NCBI GenBank assembly: GCA_016194835.1
Contig: JACQAU010000022.1
Coordinates: 1 to 6,282 of the forward strand
Source of the DNA: Deltaproteobacteria bacterium
GTDB lineage: Bacteria > Bdellovibrionota > UBA1018
Reading direction: 5' to 3'
DNA: 6,282 nucleotides
Below are positions 1 to 5,821 of this stretch, one piece after another (within the stretch, counting starts at the first letter, position 1; every line of letters begins with the position of its first letter). The position numbers and the translations under genes were made by a program. The notes below the pieces were generated by a model. The model saw only the letters and a program-made list of their open reading frames with translations. It did no database searches and was not told where the DNA came from.

Positions 1-498
1 AGTTTTTGTGGTTACTTCAGCTATATTTTCTAAAGATTGCTCTTTTTCAGCCTCTACAGGCTCTGTTGGCAAATTTTTCTGTCCTGAAGCATTGTCTTTT
101 GATCTAGTAGGCAAACTAAGTCTTAAGGAATTATTTTCTTTATTTACCGATATTTTAATCATTTCACGCAGTTGAATAACTATACGCACTTCATTTTTGT
201 CTTTTATTTCATAAGGACTAATCAAAAGAATTGGACCTTCAAAAGACGAAGTATCTAACTTTCGACCTAATGTATAATTTATAAATTTTGCATTTTTGAT
301 TTCTAAAATAATTTGTTTATCTTGTTCATTTTCTTGAGTTTCAAACTCTAAAGTAGAATCTCCCTGTATAAAAATTTCTTGCGGTTCTTTTGTGCCTAAA
401 AAATCAATCTGGGTGATTTTTGTAAGTGATTGTGCTTGAGCGTCTAAAAGAAAAACGCTTCCAATTAAAAAAATCCATTTTTTTATTTGCATAGTCAT
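1..498 (-). CDS. pilQ: Type IV pilus secretin PilQ, N-terminal part (partial; continues past window start)
   Basis: The open frame starts at ATG 498 and runs off the window edge, giving 166 residues. An in-frame ATG two codons later (492) is an alternative, but GGAGGAG about 8 nt upstream of 498 favours the first. Residues 1-22 form a signal peptide: KK, then a hydrophobic run, then a DAQA/QS cleavage site. Residues about 27-130 look like an AMIN domain, with alternating beta strands such as QIILEIKNAKF and VRIVIQLREMIKISV. AMIN domains in PilQ bind peptidoglycan. From about 131 a Glu/Gln/Thr-rich linker begins. The secretin pore domain lies outside the window, so the name rests on the AMIN domain plus position 14 nt after pilP in a pilMNOP operon. 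PilQ forms the outer-membrane channel for the pilus and docks on PilP. Confidence 0.88.
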   Translation of the reverse strand, partial: MTMQIKKWIFLIGSVFLLDAQAQSLTKITQIDFLGTKEPQEIFIQGDSTLEFETQENEQDKQIILEIKNAKFINYTLGRKLDTSSFEGPILLISPYEIKDKNEVRIVIQLREMIKISVNKENNSLRLSLPTRSKDNASGQKNLPTEPVEAEKEQSLENIAEVTTKT

Positions 499-512
499 GT
501 TTATAGCTCCTC

Positions 513-965
513 CTAAGGCCCCGTACTTCCTGTAGTCACTGTAGTTCCTGCTGTTACATTCTTCGCTGGTTCATCTAGCATTCTGATTTCTGTATCGAAA
601 AATTCCTCTTCACCTATAATATTCACTATTTTTTCCCTAAATAAAATAAAATTTGAATCAATTTTTTTTATTGTGCCTCCGCGTTGACCAATTTTCATCT
701 TTTCTGCAACTATGTATGTTTTTCCATTTGGAGCCAGAAGCACTGCTCTTAAGTTATCAGGTCCAGTTACAACACCTATCATTTTAAAAGCATCAGCTGA
801 AAATTTTTCTAAATCATTTGTAATTTCCTCTTGAATTTTTTTTAAAGAAGGCATTCTAAAAGGATCTCTAGCTTTTAAATATTCAGATAACATAGGGACC
901 GCTGTTTCTGCCCAAGTAAGTTTAGTCAAAAGAACAGGTAGTAAAAAAAATATTACAAATTTCAA
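513..965 (-). CDS. pilP: Type IV pilus assembly protein PilP (periplasmic, apparently not a lipoprotein)
   Basis: This 150-residue protein links the PilN/PilO inner-membrane complex to the secretin PilQ. The start is TTG at 965, supported by GGAGG ending 6 nt upstream and by a 4-bp TTGA overlap with the pilO stop. Residues 1-19 form a signal peptide ending in TWA/ET. The signal has no cysteine, so the lipobox of gammaproteobacterial PilP is missing and cleavage by signal peptidase I is expected. The ARDPFR motif (about 32-37) is typical of the PilP/GspC linker. Residues about 60-125 form the small beta domain, visible as MIGVVTGPDNLRAVLL, then KTYIVAEKMKIGQRGGTI and FILFREKIVNI. The protein ends in a Gly/Thr-rich tail (AGTTVTTGSTGP). 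Confidence 0.92.
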   Translation of the reverse strand: MKFVIFFLLPVLLTKLTWAETAVPMLSEYLKARDPFRMPSLKKIQEEITNDLEKFSADAFKMIGVVTGPDNLRAVLLAPNGKTYIVAEKMKIGQRGGTIKKIDSNFILFREKIVNIIGEEEFFDTEIRMLDEPAKNVTAGTTVTTGSTGP

Positions 966-1645
966 TTTTGACCTCCACTAGTGCTTCCTGCATTAGGAGT
1001 TACCGGTTGTGAAGCATTATTTTTGCGTGAAATTTCATCTGCTTTTGATCCTAAATAATAATAACCCCTAACTTGCATAGCGCCTTCCAACTCTACAAAT
1101 CGCGCTTGTGCGTTTCCTGATGGTTTAATATTAAAGCTTGCAATACGCATAACTCTTTGGCTCTGAGACAAACGATCTATATAAGCCAAAAGTTGTATAT
1201 ATGCTCCCCTGAAATTCAGTTCAAATGAATTTTCTGAATAAAATTCTTTCTTTGTCTGTCCAGTAGGTTTTAGGCCTAAGACATTTAACCCGACTTTTCT
1301 AGCTTCTGTAATAAGCATTTTCATAAAATTTGGAATGTCTAAGCTTTCTGTAAGCGTTGCTTTCATATTATCTAACTCTACGGCAATACTTCTGAGTTCG
1401 TTTTTTTTATTTTCTAAATTTTTTAAAAATGCATTCGCTTTTGTTATCTTATCTTGCATTTTCACTACTTCCTGCTGTGCAGTTTCTATCTGTGTCATCT
1501 TAGCCAAAAAAGGAGAATCGGAGTTCTCTTTAAAAATAATTCCGACATAACGCAAATAATCAAAAGCTCCATAGCCAATTGCTATCACAAACCAAATCGT
1601 TACTGGAAATCGCTTGAGTCGTGATTTTAGTTGTTCCATGTCCAC
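962..1645 (-). CDS. pilO: Type IV pilus inner-membrane platform protein PilO
   Basis: This 227-residue bitopic protein is expected to pair with PilN in the inner-membrane alignment complex. It has a short cytoplasmic N-terminus with basic residues, one membrane segment (about 15-34), a coiled coil (about 46-96, rich in K/E/Q/N) and a ferredoxin-like periplasmic domain (about 100-198). Typical PilO segments are LITEARKVGLNVLGLKP, ELNFRGAYIQLLAYIDRLS and VELEGAMQVRGYYY. The last 20 or so residues are a disordered Ser/Gly/Asn/Thr tail. GTG at 1645 is preferred because GGAG lies about 9 nt upstream; ATG at 1639 is in frame and cannot be excluded. The gene begins 17 nt after pilN and its stop overlaps the pilP start. 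Confidence 0.93.
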   Translation of the reverse strand: MDMEQLKSRLKRFPVTIWFVIAIGYGAFDYLRYVGIIFKENSDSPFLAKMTQIETAQQEVVKMQDKITKANAFLKNLENKKNELRSIAVELDNMKATLTESLDIPNFMKMLITEARKVGLNVLGLKPTGQTKKEFYSENSFELNFRGAYIQLLAYIDRLSQSQRVMRIASFNIKPSGNAQARFVELEGAMQVRGYYYLGSKADEISRKNNASQPVTPNAGSTSGGQN

Positions 1646-1662
1646 AAGTCAGTTCTCCATTT

Positions 1663-2301
1663 TCATTCTAGTTTTTTTTGTGCTGCAAGTTCAAAAGTAG
1701 CAATTTCATGTCCCGTCGATAATTTTGTCTGTTGTGTAGACTTCAGATCCAAATCTTTAAAATAAACACTTTCATTTAAGTTTTTCATAAAATCAGAAAT
1801 TTGATTAAATCCCAAAGAAGCACCTTTGAGTGCAACAGTAGTTTCTTGAATATTTAACTCTGTTAACCAAACGTCTTCCGGAATTGCTTTTGAAATTTCT
1901 AAAAGCAATTTTGGCGAATTTGTACGATCAACCATTAGTTTTTTTACAGTTGCAATCTTATTACGAATCATAGATTCGTCTTCTTCGAGACTTTTTTTGA
2001 TAGCATCGTAACCTTTAGTTTTATCAAGTTCACTTTGCAATATAGAAACGGCTTTATTAAGCTTTTTGAGTTCTTTTTCCTTACTTATTAATACACTTTG
2101 TTTATACTCTCCATAAAAACCCCAAGCAAAAACTAGAATAGCCGCAATACAAATAATACGTATCAGAGGTGCCCTGATCTCTTTTACTTCTTCAATAAAA
2201 ATTAAACTTGTTTTCTGAATATTACCTACATCAAAGCGACTAACTCCAGTATCAGTACCTGCACTAAATTGTTTTTTTAATGCCAAATTAATTTTTATCA
2301 T
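1663..2301 (-). CDS. pilN: Type IV pilus assembly protein PilN
   Basis: This 212-residue inner-membrane protein should bridge PilM and PilO. The N-terminus MIKINLAL matches the INL motif that PilN inserts into the groove of PilM. One membrane segment lies at about 46-63 (LIRIICIAAILVFAWGFYG). A long Lys/Glu coiled coil follows (about 68-125), then a ferredoxin-like domain (about 130-205) with the family phrase IPEDVWLTELNI and a FNQISDFMKNLNES helix. The stretch between the INL motif and the membrane is about 40 residues, longer than the roughly 15-20 I expect in gammaproteobacterial PilN. The start ATG lies 3 nt after the pilM stop, with AGG about 11 nt upstream inside the pilM end. Confidence 0.93.
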   Translation of the reverse strand: MIKINLALKKQFSAGTDTGVSRFDVGNIQKTSLIFIEEVKEIRAPLIRIICIAAILVFAWGFYGEYKQSVLISKEKELKKLNKAVSILQSELDKTKGYDAIKKSLEEDESMIRNKIATVKKLMVDRTNSPKLLLEISKAIPEDVWLTELNIQETTVALKGASLGFNQISDFMKNLNESVYFKDLDLKSTQQTKLSTGHEIATFELAAQKKLE

Positions 2302-2304
2302 TTT

Positions 2305-3366
2305 CTAAGCACCTGCCCTTAAAGCTAAACCCAAAGGCACAGCCGCAATGGGCGAAATAGCAGCCACATATTCTGGCGTAAAAACCGCTGGGTCATAGGA
2401 AATTGCATTAAAAGGATTCATCATTTGGGTGGGTTGGGAAAGATTTTCTTCTAAAATCTTTGACAAACCTGGGATTTTCGAACTCCCACCTCCAAGTAAA
2501 ATATATGAAATCGGAGCACCAGAAGAAGAAGCGCTATAGACATCAAGTACTTTTTTTACTTCGGTAGAAAAATTTTCTGTCATCATATGCATTAAATCGC
2601 TAACTTCTTGAGGATACGTGCCTCCTTGACCTCCCGTTTTTAACGTCTCTGCATCTGTATAAGACAAACCTAATTGTTTTTGAATTTCAGCGGTTAAATT
2701 ACTACCTCCCAAAGTTACCTCTTTTGTAAAAACAGGAATCCCGCTGTGTACGACAAGAAACTTCATAGCACTTGCTCCAATATCCACAATCATTACGGCT
2801 TCACCACTTTGAGCTGGATAATTTATTTCATAAATATTTTGGAGTGCAAAAAAATCTGTATCAAGAATTTTTGTTTTTAGACCGGAAGACTCAATAGCAT
2901 TCATGTATGAATTAACAACTGTTTTTTTTGCGGCCACTAATAATACATCCACTTTTTGTTCTTTAGATTGAGCAAGAACTTGAAAATCCATCACCACTTC
3001 TGCAATATCAAAAGGCAAGTATTGTTCTGCCTCCCAAAAAACCTGTTCTTGAAGTTCTCTCATATTTTGAACTTCTACAGTCATTCTTTTTATAATTAAC
3101 GAAGTACCAGAAATTGCTGTACAAACTGATTTATTTTTGAGTTTAATTTGCCCTAGCATAGTCTTAAGGCTGTCAATCACAGCGGTTGGATTAACAATTT
3201 CTCTATTAACAACAACGTCCTCTGGCAATTGAACCATGCCAAAATGCAGAAGTTTCCAGGTGTTTTTTTCATTTTTTAATTCAACAAGTTTAATAGACGA
3301 ACTCCCAATGCTTAATCCAACAGTAGTTTGAGCCGGTGACAGAAAACTAAAAAGTTTTTGAAACAT
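2305..3366 (-). CDS. pilM: Type IV pilus assembly actin-like ATPase PilM
   Basis: This 353-residue cytoplasmic protein has the FtsA/actin-type fold of PilM, a usual length for the family. Visible nucleotide-fold motifs are phosphate-1 (GLSIGSSSIKLVEL, about 17-30), phosphate-2 (VDIGASAMKFLVV, about 194-206) and the adenosine motif (LLGGGSSKIPGL, about 290-301). The PilM-specific stretch WEAEQYLPFDIAEVVMDF is at about 111-128, and MMNPFNAI is near the end. PilM binds ATP, recruits the PilN N-terminus and connects the cytoplasmic motor side with the platform. The ATG start at 3366 has a strong GAGGGAG ribosome site. It is the first gene after the 304-bp gene-free region and therefore probably the first gene of a pilMNOPQ transcript. 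Confidence 0.96.
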   Translation of the reverse strand: MFQKLFSFLSPAQTTVGLSIGSSSIKLVELKNEKNTWKLLHFGMVQLPEDVVVNREIVNPTAVIDSLKTMLGQIKLKNKSVCTAISGTSLIIKRMTVEVQNMRELQEQVFWEAEQYLPFDIAEVVMDFQVLAQSKEQKVDVLLVAAKKTVVNSYMNAIESSGLKTKILDTDFFALQNIYEINYPAQSGEAVMIVDIGASAMKFLVVHSGIPVFTKEVTLGGSNLTAEIQKQLGLSYTDAETLKTGGQGGTYPQEVSDLMHMMTENFSTEVKKVLDVYSASSSGAPISYILLGGGSSKIPGLSKILEENLSQPTQMMNPFNAISYDPAVFTPEYVAAISPIAAVPLGLALRAGA

Positions 3367-3429
3367 TTTCTCCCTCTTTAAAAATTTTACACTCCCAATA
3401 CTTTATTTTTTCCCTCTTTAACACATCAT

Positions 3430-3439
3430 GTATTAGTAC
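3430..3439. promoter_or_regulatory. Imperfect operator-like palindrome (copy 2)
   Basis: GTATTAGTAC matches the perfect palindrome at 3466-3475 except for one base and lies 36 bp from it, inside the second tandem unit. Paired small palindromes upstream of an operon could be binding sites for a dimeric repressor or activator. They could equally be by-products of the tandem duplication. No regulator is identified. Confidence 0.25.
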
Positions 3440-3465
3440 TTCACTTTTCCCCCATAACACGTCAT

Positions 3466-3475
3466 GTACTAGTAC
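3466..3475. promoter_or_regulatory. Perfect 10-bp operator-like palindrome
   Basis: GTACTAGTAC is a perfect palindrome about 100 bp upstream of the pilM start. Its ACTAGT core is also the outer edge of the long inverted repeat (3468) and recurs at 3484 and 3641. A possible protein-binding site; no known regulator is assigned. Confidence 0.25.
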
Positions 3476-3504
3476 TGTGTAATACTAGTTTTTTCTTGTT
3501 TTTA

Positions 3505-3610
3505 GAAAAAAATTATCTCACCGGCCTTTGGGGAGCTGGATGCGACTCGTGCAGGATGCACAAGGGGTCCCAAGAGAGCCAGGATGGCGCCCGGTGAGAT
3601 AAATTTTTTT
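3505..3610. terminator. Terminator-like stem with T tracts on both strands
   Basis: ATCTCACCGG (3515-3524) pairs with CCGGTGAGAT (3591-3600). On the plus strand the stem is followed by AAATTTTTTT (3601-3610). On the minus strand it is followed by AATTTTTTT (complement of 3506-3514). It could end transcripts coming from the pilD side before pilM, and could also end a plus-strand small RNA. The enclosed 66 nt is longer than a normal terminator loop but is itself folded, so efficiency is uncertain. Confidence 0.4.
3515..3610 (+). ncRNA. Candidate CsrA/RsmA-sequestering small RNA
   Basis: Read on the plus strand, the core between the ATCTCACCGG/CCGGTGAGAT closing stem holds three hairpins with matching five-base loops. 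They are GC[TGGAT]GC with flanking GAG/CTC-type pairing (3531-3548), GTGC[AGGAT]GCAC (3549-3561) and GCC[AGGAT]GGC (3578-3588). A further stem can pair TTGGG (3528-3532) with CCCAA (3569-3573) around the first two hairpins. CAGGATG, seen twice, is the repeat described for Escherichia coli CsrB, and GGA in a hairpin loop is the established CsrA/RsmA binding signal. The opposite strand lacks these motifs, which sets the orientation. The AAATTTTTTT tract gives a possible 3' end. I see only a weak extended -10 (TGT then AATACT, 3478-3486) and no good -35, so the transcript start is unknown. Expression and function are inference. Confidence 0.45.
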
Positions 3611-3670
3611 AAAAACAAGAAAAACCCCACCTTACACAGCACTAGTTAAATTTTACCTAATAACTCCAAA

Positions 3671-4288
3671 TTATTCGAAGGAAATTTCTGCCGATGTACC
3701 AGTTAAAATCAAATAAGAAACACGATCACTCCGTTTGAGCGACAAATCTTTGACGGGAACGACTGCAAAACCTACACTTTCTTCATGTTGAGTTTGCGCA
3801 CTGCCAGAAAAAGGGTCATAACAAAACGAATTTACTAAATTCGGCACTTCTAAAAAATTATCTCCCTCATTAGTGATTAATGCATAATCTCTTAATGCCC
3901 TATCTGATCCCAGCTCCTCTTGCCAAAGAACTTCTCCATGACTCGCTGAGCATGTTGTGACCTTTTCAACTAGAAACCTCAACTTATGATAAGAAGAATA
4001 ATCATAAAACTTAAGTCGCAGTGGAACATGTTGAGTTGCAACTTCACGCTTCAGCTTGTTGATTGATTTCGCTAACTTAGTAGTTATTTGATAAGTTTGC
4101 CACTTTGGAAAGCGGTCTTGAAAAATAGGAACGGATAACAAAATAAAAAATAGCACCAAAGCACATAAGATGAAGAGTTTCTTGCGTTCCCTAAGTCGTT
4201 GTTCAACATCCTCCCAAAGTTCATAGTACTTCCACTGTAATTGCTTGAAACGCTCTTCAGCTAAATCGGAATCATGAATTGGAGCCAT
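3671..4288 (-). CDS. Single-pass membrane protein, possible GspH/FimT-like pseudopilin without cleavage site
   Basis: I do not recognise this 205-residue protein with certainty. It has a charged cytoplasmic N-terminus of about 37 residues, one membrane segment (about 38-55) and a periplasmic domain with two cysteines (113 and 156) that could form a disulfide. After the membrane segment, VPIFQDR followed by LAKSINKLKREVATQHVPLRLKF (about 72-94) resembles the GspH/FimT pattern, in which a pilin helix leads to an R-E-A-type helix end and a first beta strand. However, there is no Gly before the hydrophobic stretch and no Glu at +5, so it is not a normal prepilin peptidase substrate. ATG 4288 lies inside pilD (28-bp overlap) with no clear Shine-Dalgarno, suggesting translational coupling. 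A pilus-related role is inferred from context. Confidence 0.75.
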   Translation of the reverse strand: MAPIHDSDLAEERFKQLQWKYYELWEDVEQRLRERKKLFILCALVLFFILLSVPIFQDRFPKWQTYQITTKLAKSINKLKREVATQHVPLRLKFYDYSSYHKLRFLVEKVTTCSASHGEVLWQEELGSDRALRDYALITNEGDNFLEVPNLVNSFCYDPFSGSAQTQHEESVGFAVVPVKDLSLKRSDRVSYLILTGTSAEISFE

Positions 4289-5025
4289 AATGGATTACCA
4301 ATCAAATAATAAAATAGTCCAGAAACCACTAAAAATGGACCGAAAGGAATTGCCGTTTTTAGAAGATTTTTTTCCTTATTCCACAAAGCCCATAGAATTC
4401 CTATAATGCTACCACTTATGGAACTGAGCATTAAAATGATAATAATACCATGAAAACCCAAAAAAGCCCCCAACATAGCTAAAAGCTTAATATCACCTCC
4501 ACCCAAACCAGATTGCTGAGTTATTTTAAAATAACACCATGCTAATCCATAAAAAACACAAAATCCAAATCCAGCTCCAATAAACGAACTCACAATACCC
4601 AATTCTGGATTCAAAAAAGAAGTAACCAACCCCAAAACTAATCCACCCAAACTAAGCTCATCTGGAATAATTCGATGCTCTACATCAATAAATGCAATTA
4701 TGATTAAAATAAGGACAAAAGGTAGATCCCTGAAAAAAAGTGAAAACCCAAATCCAACATGTTTATAAACCGCTAAAAATACAAATCCCACCAAAAACTC
4801 AACTATAGGATAACGAATAGAAATTTTACCGTGACAATGACGACATTTTCCCATAAGTAAAACAAAGCTCAATAAAGGAACATTATCAAAAAAAGAAATT
4901 TGTTTTTTACAATGTATACAATTACTACGTGGTCTAACAATAGACTGATCACGCGGTAATCTATAAATAATCACATTTGCAAAACTTCCAAAAATAAGAC
5001 CTAATACAAAAATAAAAATACTCAC
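4261..5025 (-). CDS. pilD: Prepilin peptidase/N-methyltransferase PilD
   Basis: This 254-residue polytopic aspartic protease cleaves the leader of type IV prepilins at the inner membrane; family members usually also N-methylate the new N-terminus. The N-terminal FGSFANVIIYRLP (12-24) is the family signature. The cytoplasmic loop has the zinc-type pair CIHC (36-39) and CRHC (61-64). The catalytic aspartates are D114 in AFIDVEHRIIPD and D178 in GLGGGD followed by IKLLAMLGA. PFGPFL (227-232) is also conserved. The start is GTG at 5025, preceded by AGAGAGG overlapping the permease end, with a 4-nt gap after the permease stop. The 3' end overlaps the following membrane protein gene. Confidence 0.95.
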   Translation of the reverse strand: MSIFIFVLGLIFGSFANVIIYRLPRDQSIVRPRSNCIHCKKQISFFDNVPLLSFVLLMGKCRHCHGKISIRYPIVEFLVGFVFLAVYKHVGFGFSLFFRDLPFVLILIIIAFIDVEHRIIPDELSLGGLVLGLVTSFLNPELGIVSSFIGAGFGFCVFYGLAWCYFKITQQSGLGGGDIKLLAMLGAFLGFHGIIIILMLSSISGSIIGILWALWNKEKNLLKTAIPFGPFLVVSGLFYYLIGNPLWLQFMIPI

Positions 5026-5029
5026 TTTG

Positions 5030-5821
5030 TTAGACCTCTCTTAGTTCAATCAAAATAGCCGATAAAAACAAAACAAAACAGGTAAAACATATTCCGTAAG
5101 TTAGAGACACTAATACGTTCATCCAAGACACACTTAACCCATAAGTAACTTTAAATCCCAGATTGAAATACTCATAATTAGGGAACAAAAAAATAATCAC
5201 TTTTAGCAAAAATTTACCTCCTGCATGAGAAATTTTTGTTAAAAGATATTTCAGTTGGCTAATATTATTTCCGACCAAATAACATCCAATAGAAAAAATA
5301 ACAGAAAGCGAGGTAGTGGTAAAGCTTGAAAATAAAATAGCCAAAGCTGAAATCATCACACTTTGAATTAAAATAAAAGTTAAAGCAACAAAATAGGTCT
5401 TATGCAAAACACTACTTATTTCATATGAAGTATAAGATAAAATCAAAATATGAATTATAGACAGGAGTAATCCATTCAATAAGACTACACTTAATAGCCC
5501 AAAATATTTTCCTAAAACAAACTGAGCACGCGAGATAGGATGAGACAAAGTTACATGGGCCGTTCTGCGTTCAAACTCTTTTCCTAGTAAGCTTGATCCA
5601 CCAAGAATAGCAATAAGTGCACACGACAAATTAATTGCAGATAAACCAAAATCTAAAACAACACGCTCCGGACGGATAAAGGAAAACTGAGATGCCAAGA
5701 AACCAATTGCTAATAATAAAATTGAAACTAGTATAATGTTATACAGAACCTTATCCCGAATCATTTCGGAAAAAGTAACTTTACAAATAGCCAATAGAAC
5801 CTTAAAAAAATGTAAATTCAT
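5030..5821 (-). CDS. ABC-2 type transporter permease (PilI-like, pilus-linked ABC system)
   Basis: This 263-residue integral membrane protein forms the channel half of an ABC transporter. The start is ATG 5821, which overlaps the ATPase stop as ATGA and has GGAG 4 nt upstream; the open frame extends 20 codons further but that part overlaps the ATPase gene. About six membrane segments are visible (about 26-44, 58-76, 106-128, 141-164, 170-186, 233-258). The ABC-2 signature lies between the second and third: KEFERRTAHVTLSHPISRAQ, then FVLGKYFG (81-108). LFPNYEYFN (212-220) is also typical of NosY-like permeases. In Myxococcus xanthus an ABC pair (pilH ATPase, pilI) precedes pilD and pilH is needed for piliation. 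The same order here suggests a homologous role; the substrate is unknown. Confidence 0.88.
   Translation of the reverse strand: MNLHFFKVLLAICKVTFSEMIRDKVLYNIILVSILLLAIGFLASQFSFIRPERVVLDFGLSAINLSCALIAILGGSSLLGKEFERRTAHVTLSHPISRAQFVLGKYFGLLSVVLLNGLLLSIIHILILSYTSYEISSVLHKTYFVALTFILIQSVMISALAILFSSFTTTSLSVIFSIGCYLVGNNISQLKYLLTKISHAGGKFLLKVIIFLFPNYEYFNLGFKVTYGLSVSWMNVLVSLTYGICFTCFVLFLSAILIELREV

Larger units (their letters stand above)
3367..3476 (-). repeat. Three tandem imperfect repeats forming the pilM upstream leader
   Basis: Three contiguous units fill the sequence just upstream of pilM: 3441-3476, 3403-3440 and 3367-3402 (36, 38 and 36 bp). Units one and two share 19 of 21 bases (3456-3476 and 3420-3440). 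Units two and three share the exact 10-mer TCCCTCTTTA (plus strand, 3411-3420 and 3371-3380). Read on the minus strand, each unit contains a purine-rich GGGGGAAAA or GAGGGA(A/G)AA block. In the unit nearest pilM this block is the actual Shine-Dalgarno sequence followed by ATG. This looks like serial duplication of a translation-start or regulatory segment, with decay. The repeats are directly visible; any function is inference. Confidence 0.75.
3468..3646. repeat. 179-bp long inverted-repeat element with GC-rich core
   Basis: The left arm (3468-3524) and right arm (3591-3646) are near-complementary over about 57 bp. Both begin at ACTAGT. They share (A/G)CTGTGTAA, then after a diverged stretch of about 7 bp share TTTTTCTTGTTTTTA, then with one mismatch and one indel share ATCTCACCGG. 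The arms are very AT-rich. The 66-bp centre is about 64% G+C, sharply unlike the surroundings. No target-site duplication is obvious at the ACTAGT borders and there is no coding capacity for a transposase. It could be a non-autonomous mobile element, a small-RNA gene with a long closing stem, a bidirectional terminator, or a combination. Confidence 0.9.

Noticed and set aside
1335..1550. 71-codon open frame on the plus strand
   Set aside because: It lies wholly antisense to pilO, has no recognisable domain, and its hydrophobic look comes from the complement of the Lys/Glu-rich coiled coil.
3384..3389. pilM promoter -10 (TAAAAT on the minus strand)
   Set aside because: There is no -35 like TTGACA at a fitting distance. 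The region is so AT-rich that a 5/6 match is uninformative.
3433..3465. Ten-codon minus-strand leader peptide (MTCYGGKVKY) before pilM
   Set aside because: There is no ribosome site before its ATG and no codon run suggesting attenuation; it probably arises by chance from the tandem repeats.
3466..3489. TrpR-like operator, because ACTAGT occurs twice
   Set aside because: The TrpR operator has ACTAGT halves 2 bp apart. Here they are 10 bp apart, and no tryptophan gene is nearby.
3584..3649. 21-codon plus-strand frame starting in the third GGAT hairpin (MAPGEINFFKNKK and on)
   Set aside because: It consists of the inverted-repeat arm, the ATG is buried in a stem, and there is no sign of protein-level selection. 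Kept only as a remote possibility.
3367..3670. Riboswitch (cyclic di-GMP type), tRNA, or CRISPR repeats in the gene-free region
   Set aside because: The core matches none of the GEMM consensus elements I know on either strand, no cloverleaf fits, and the tandem units are contiguous and diverged without spacers.
4174..4288. Class III prepilin leader in the protein after pilD
   Set aside because: The hydrophobic stretch is preceded by RERKK and not by Gly, and the +5 Glu is missing, so processing by PilD is not supported.
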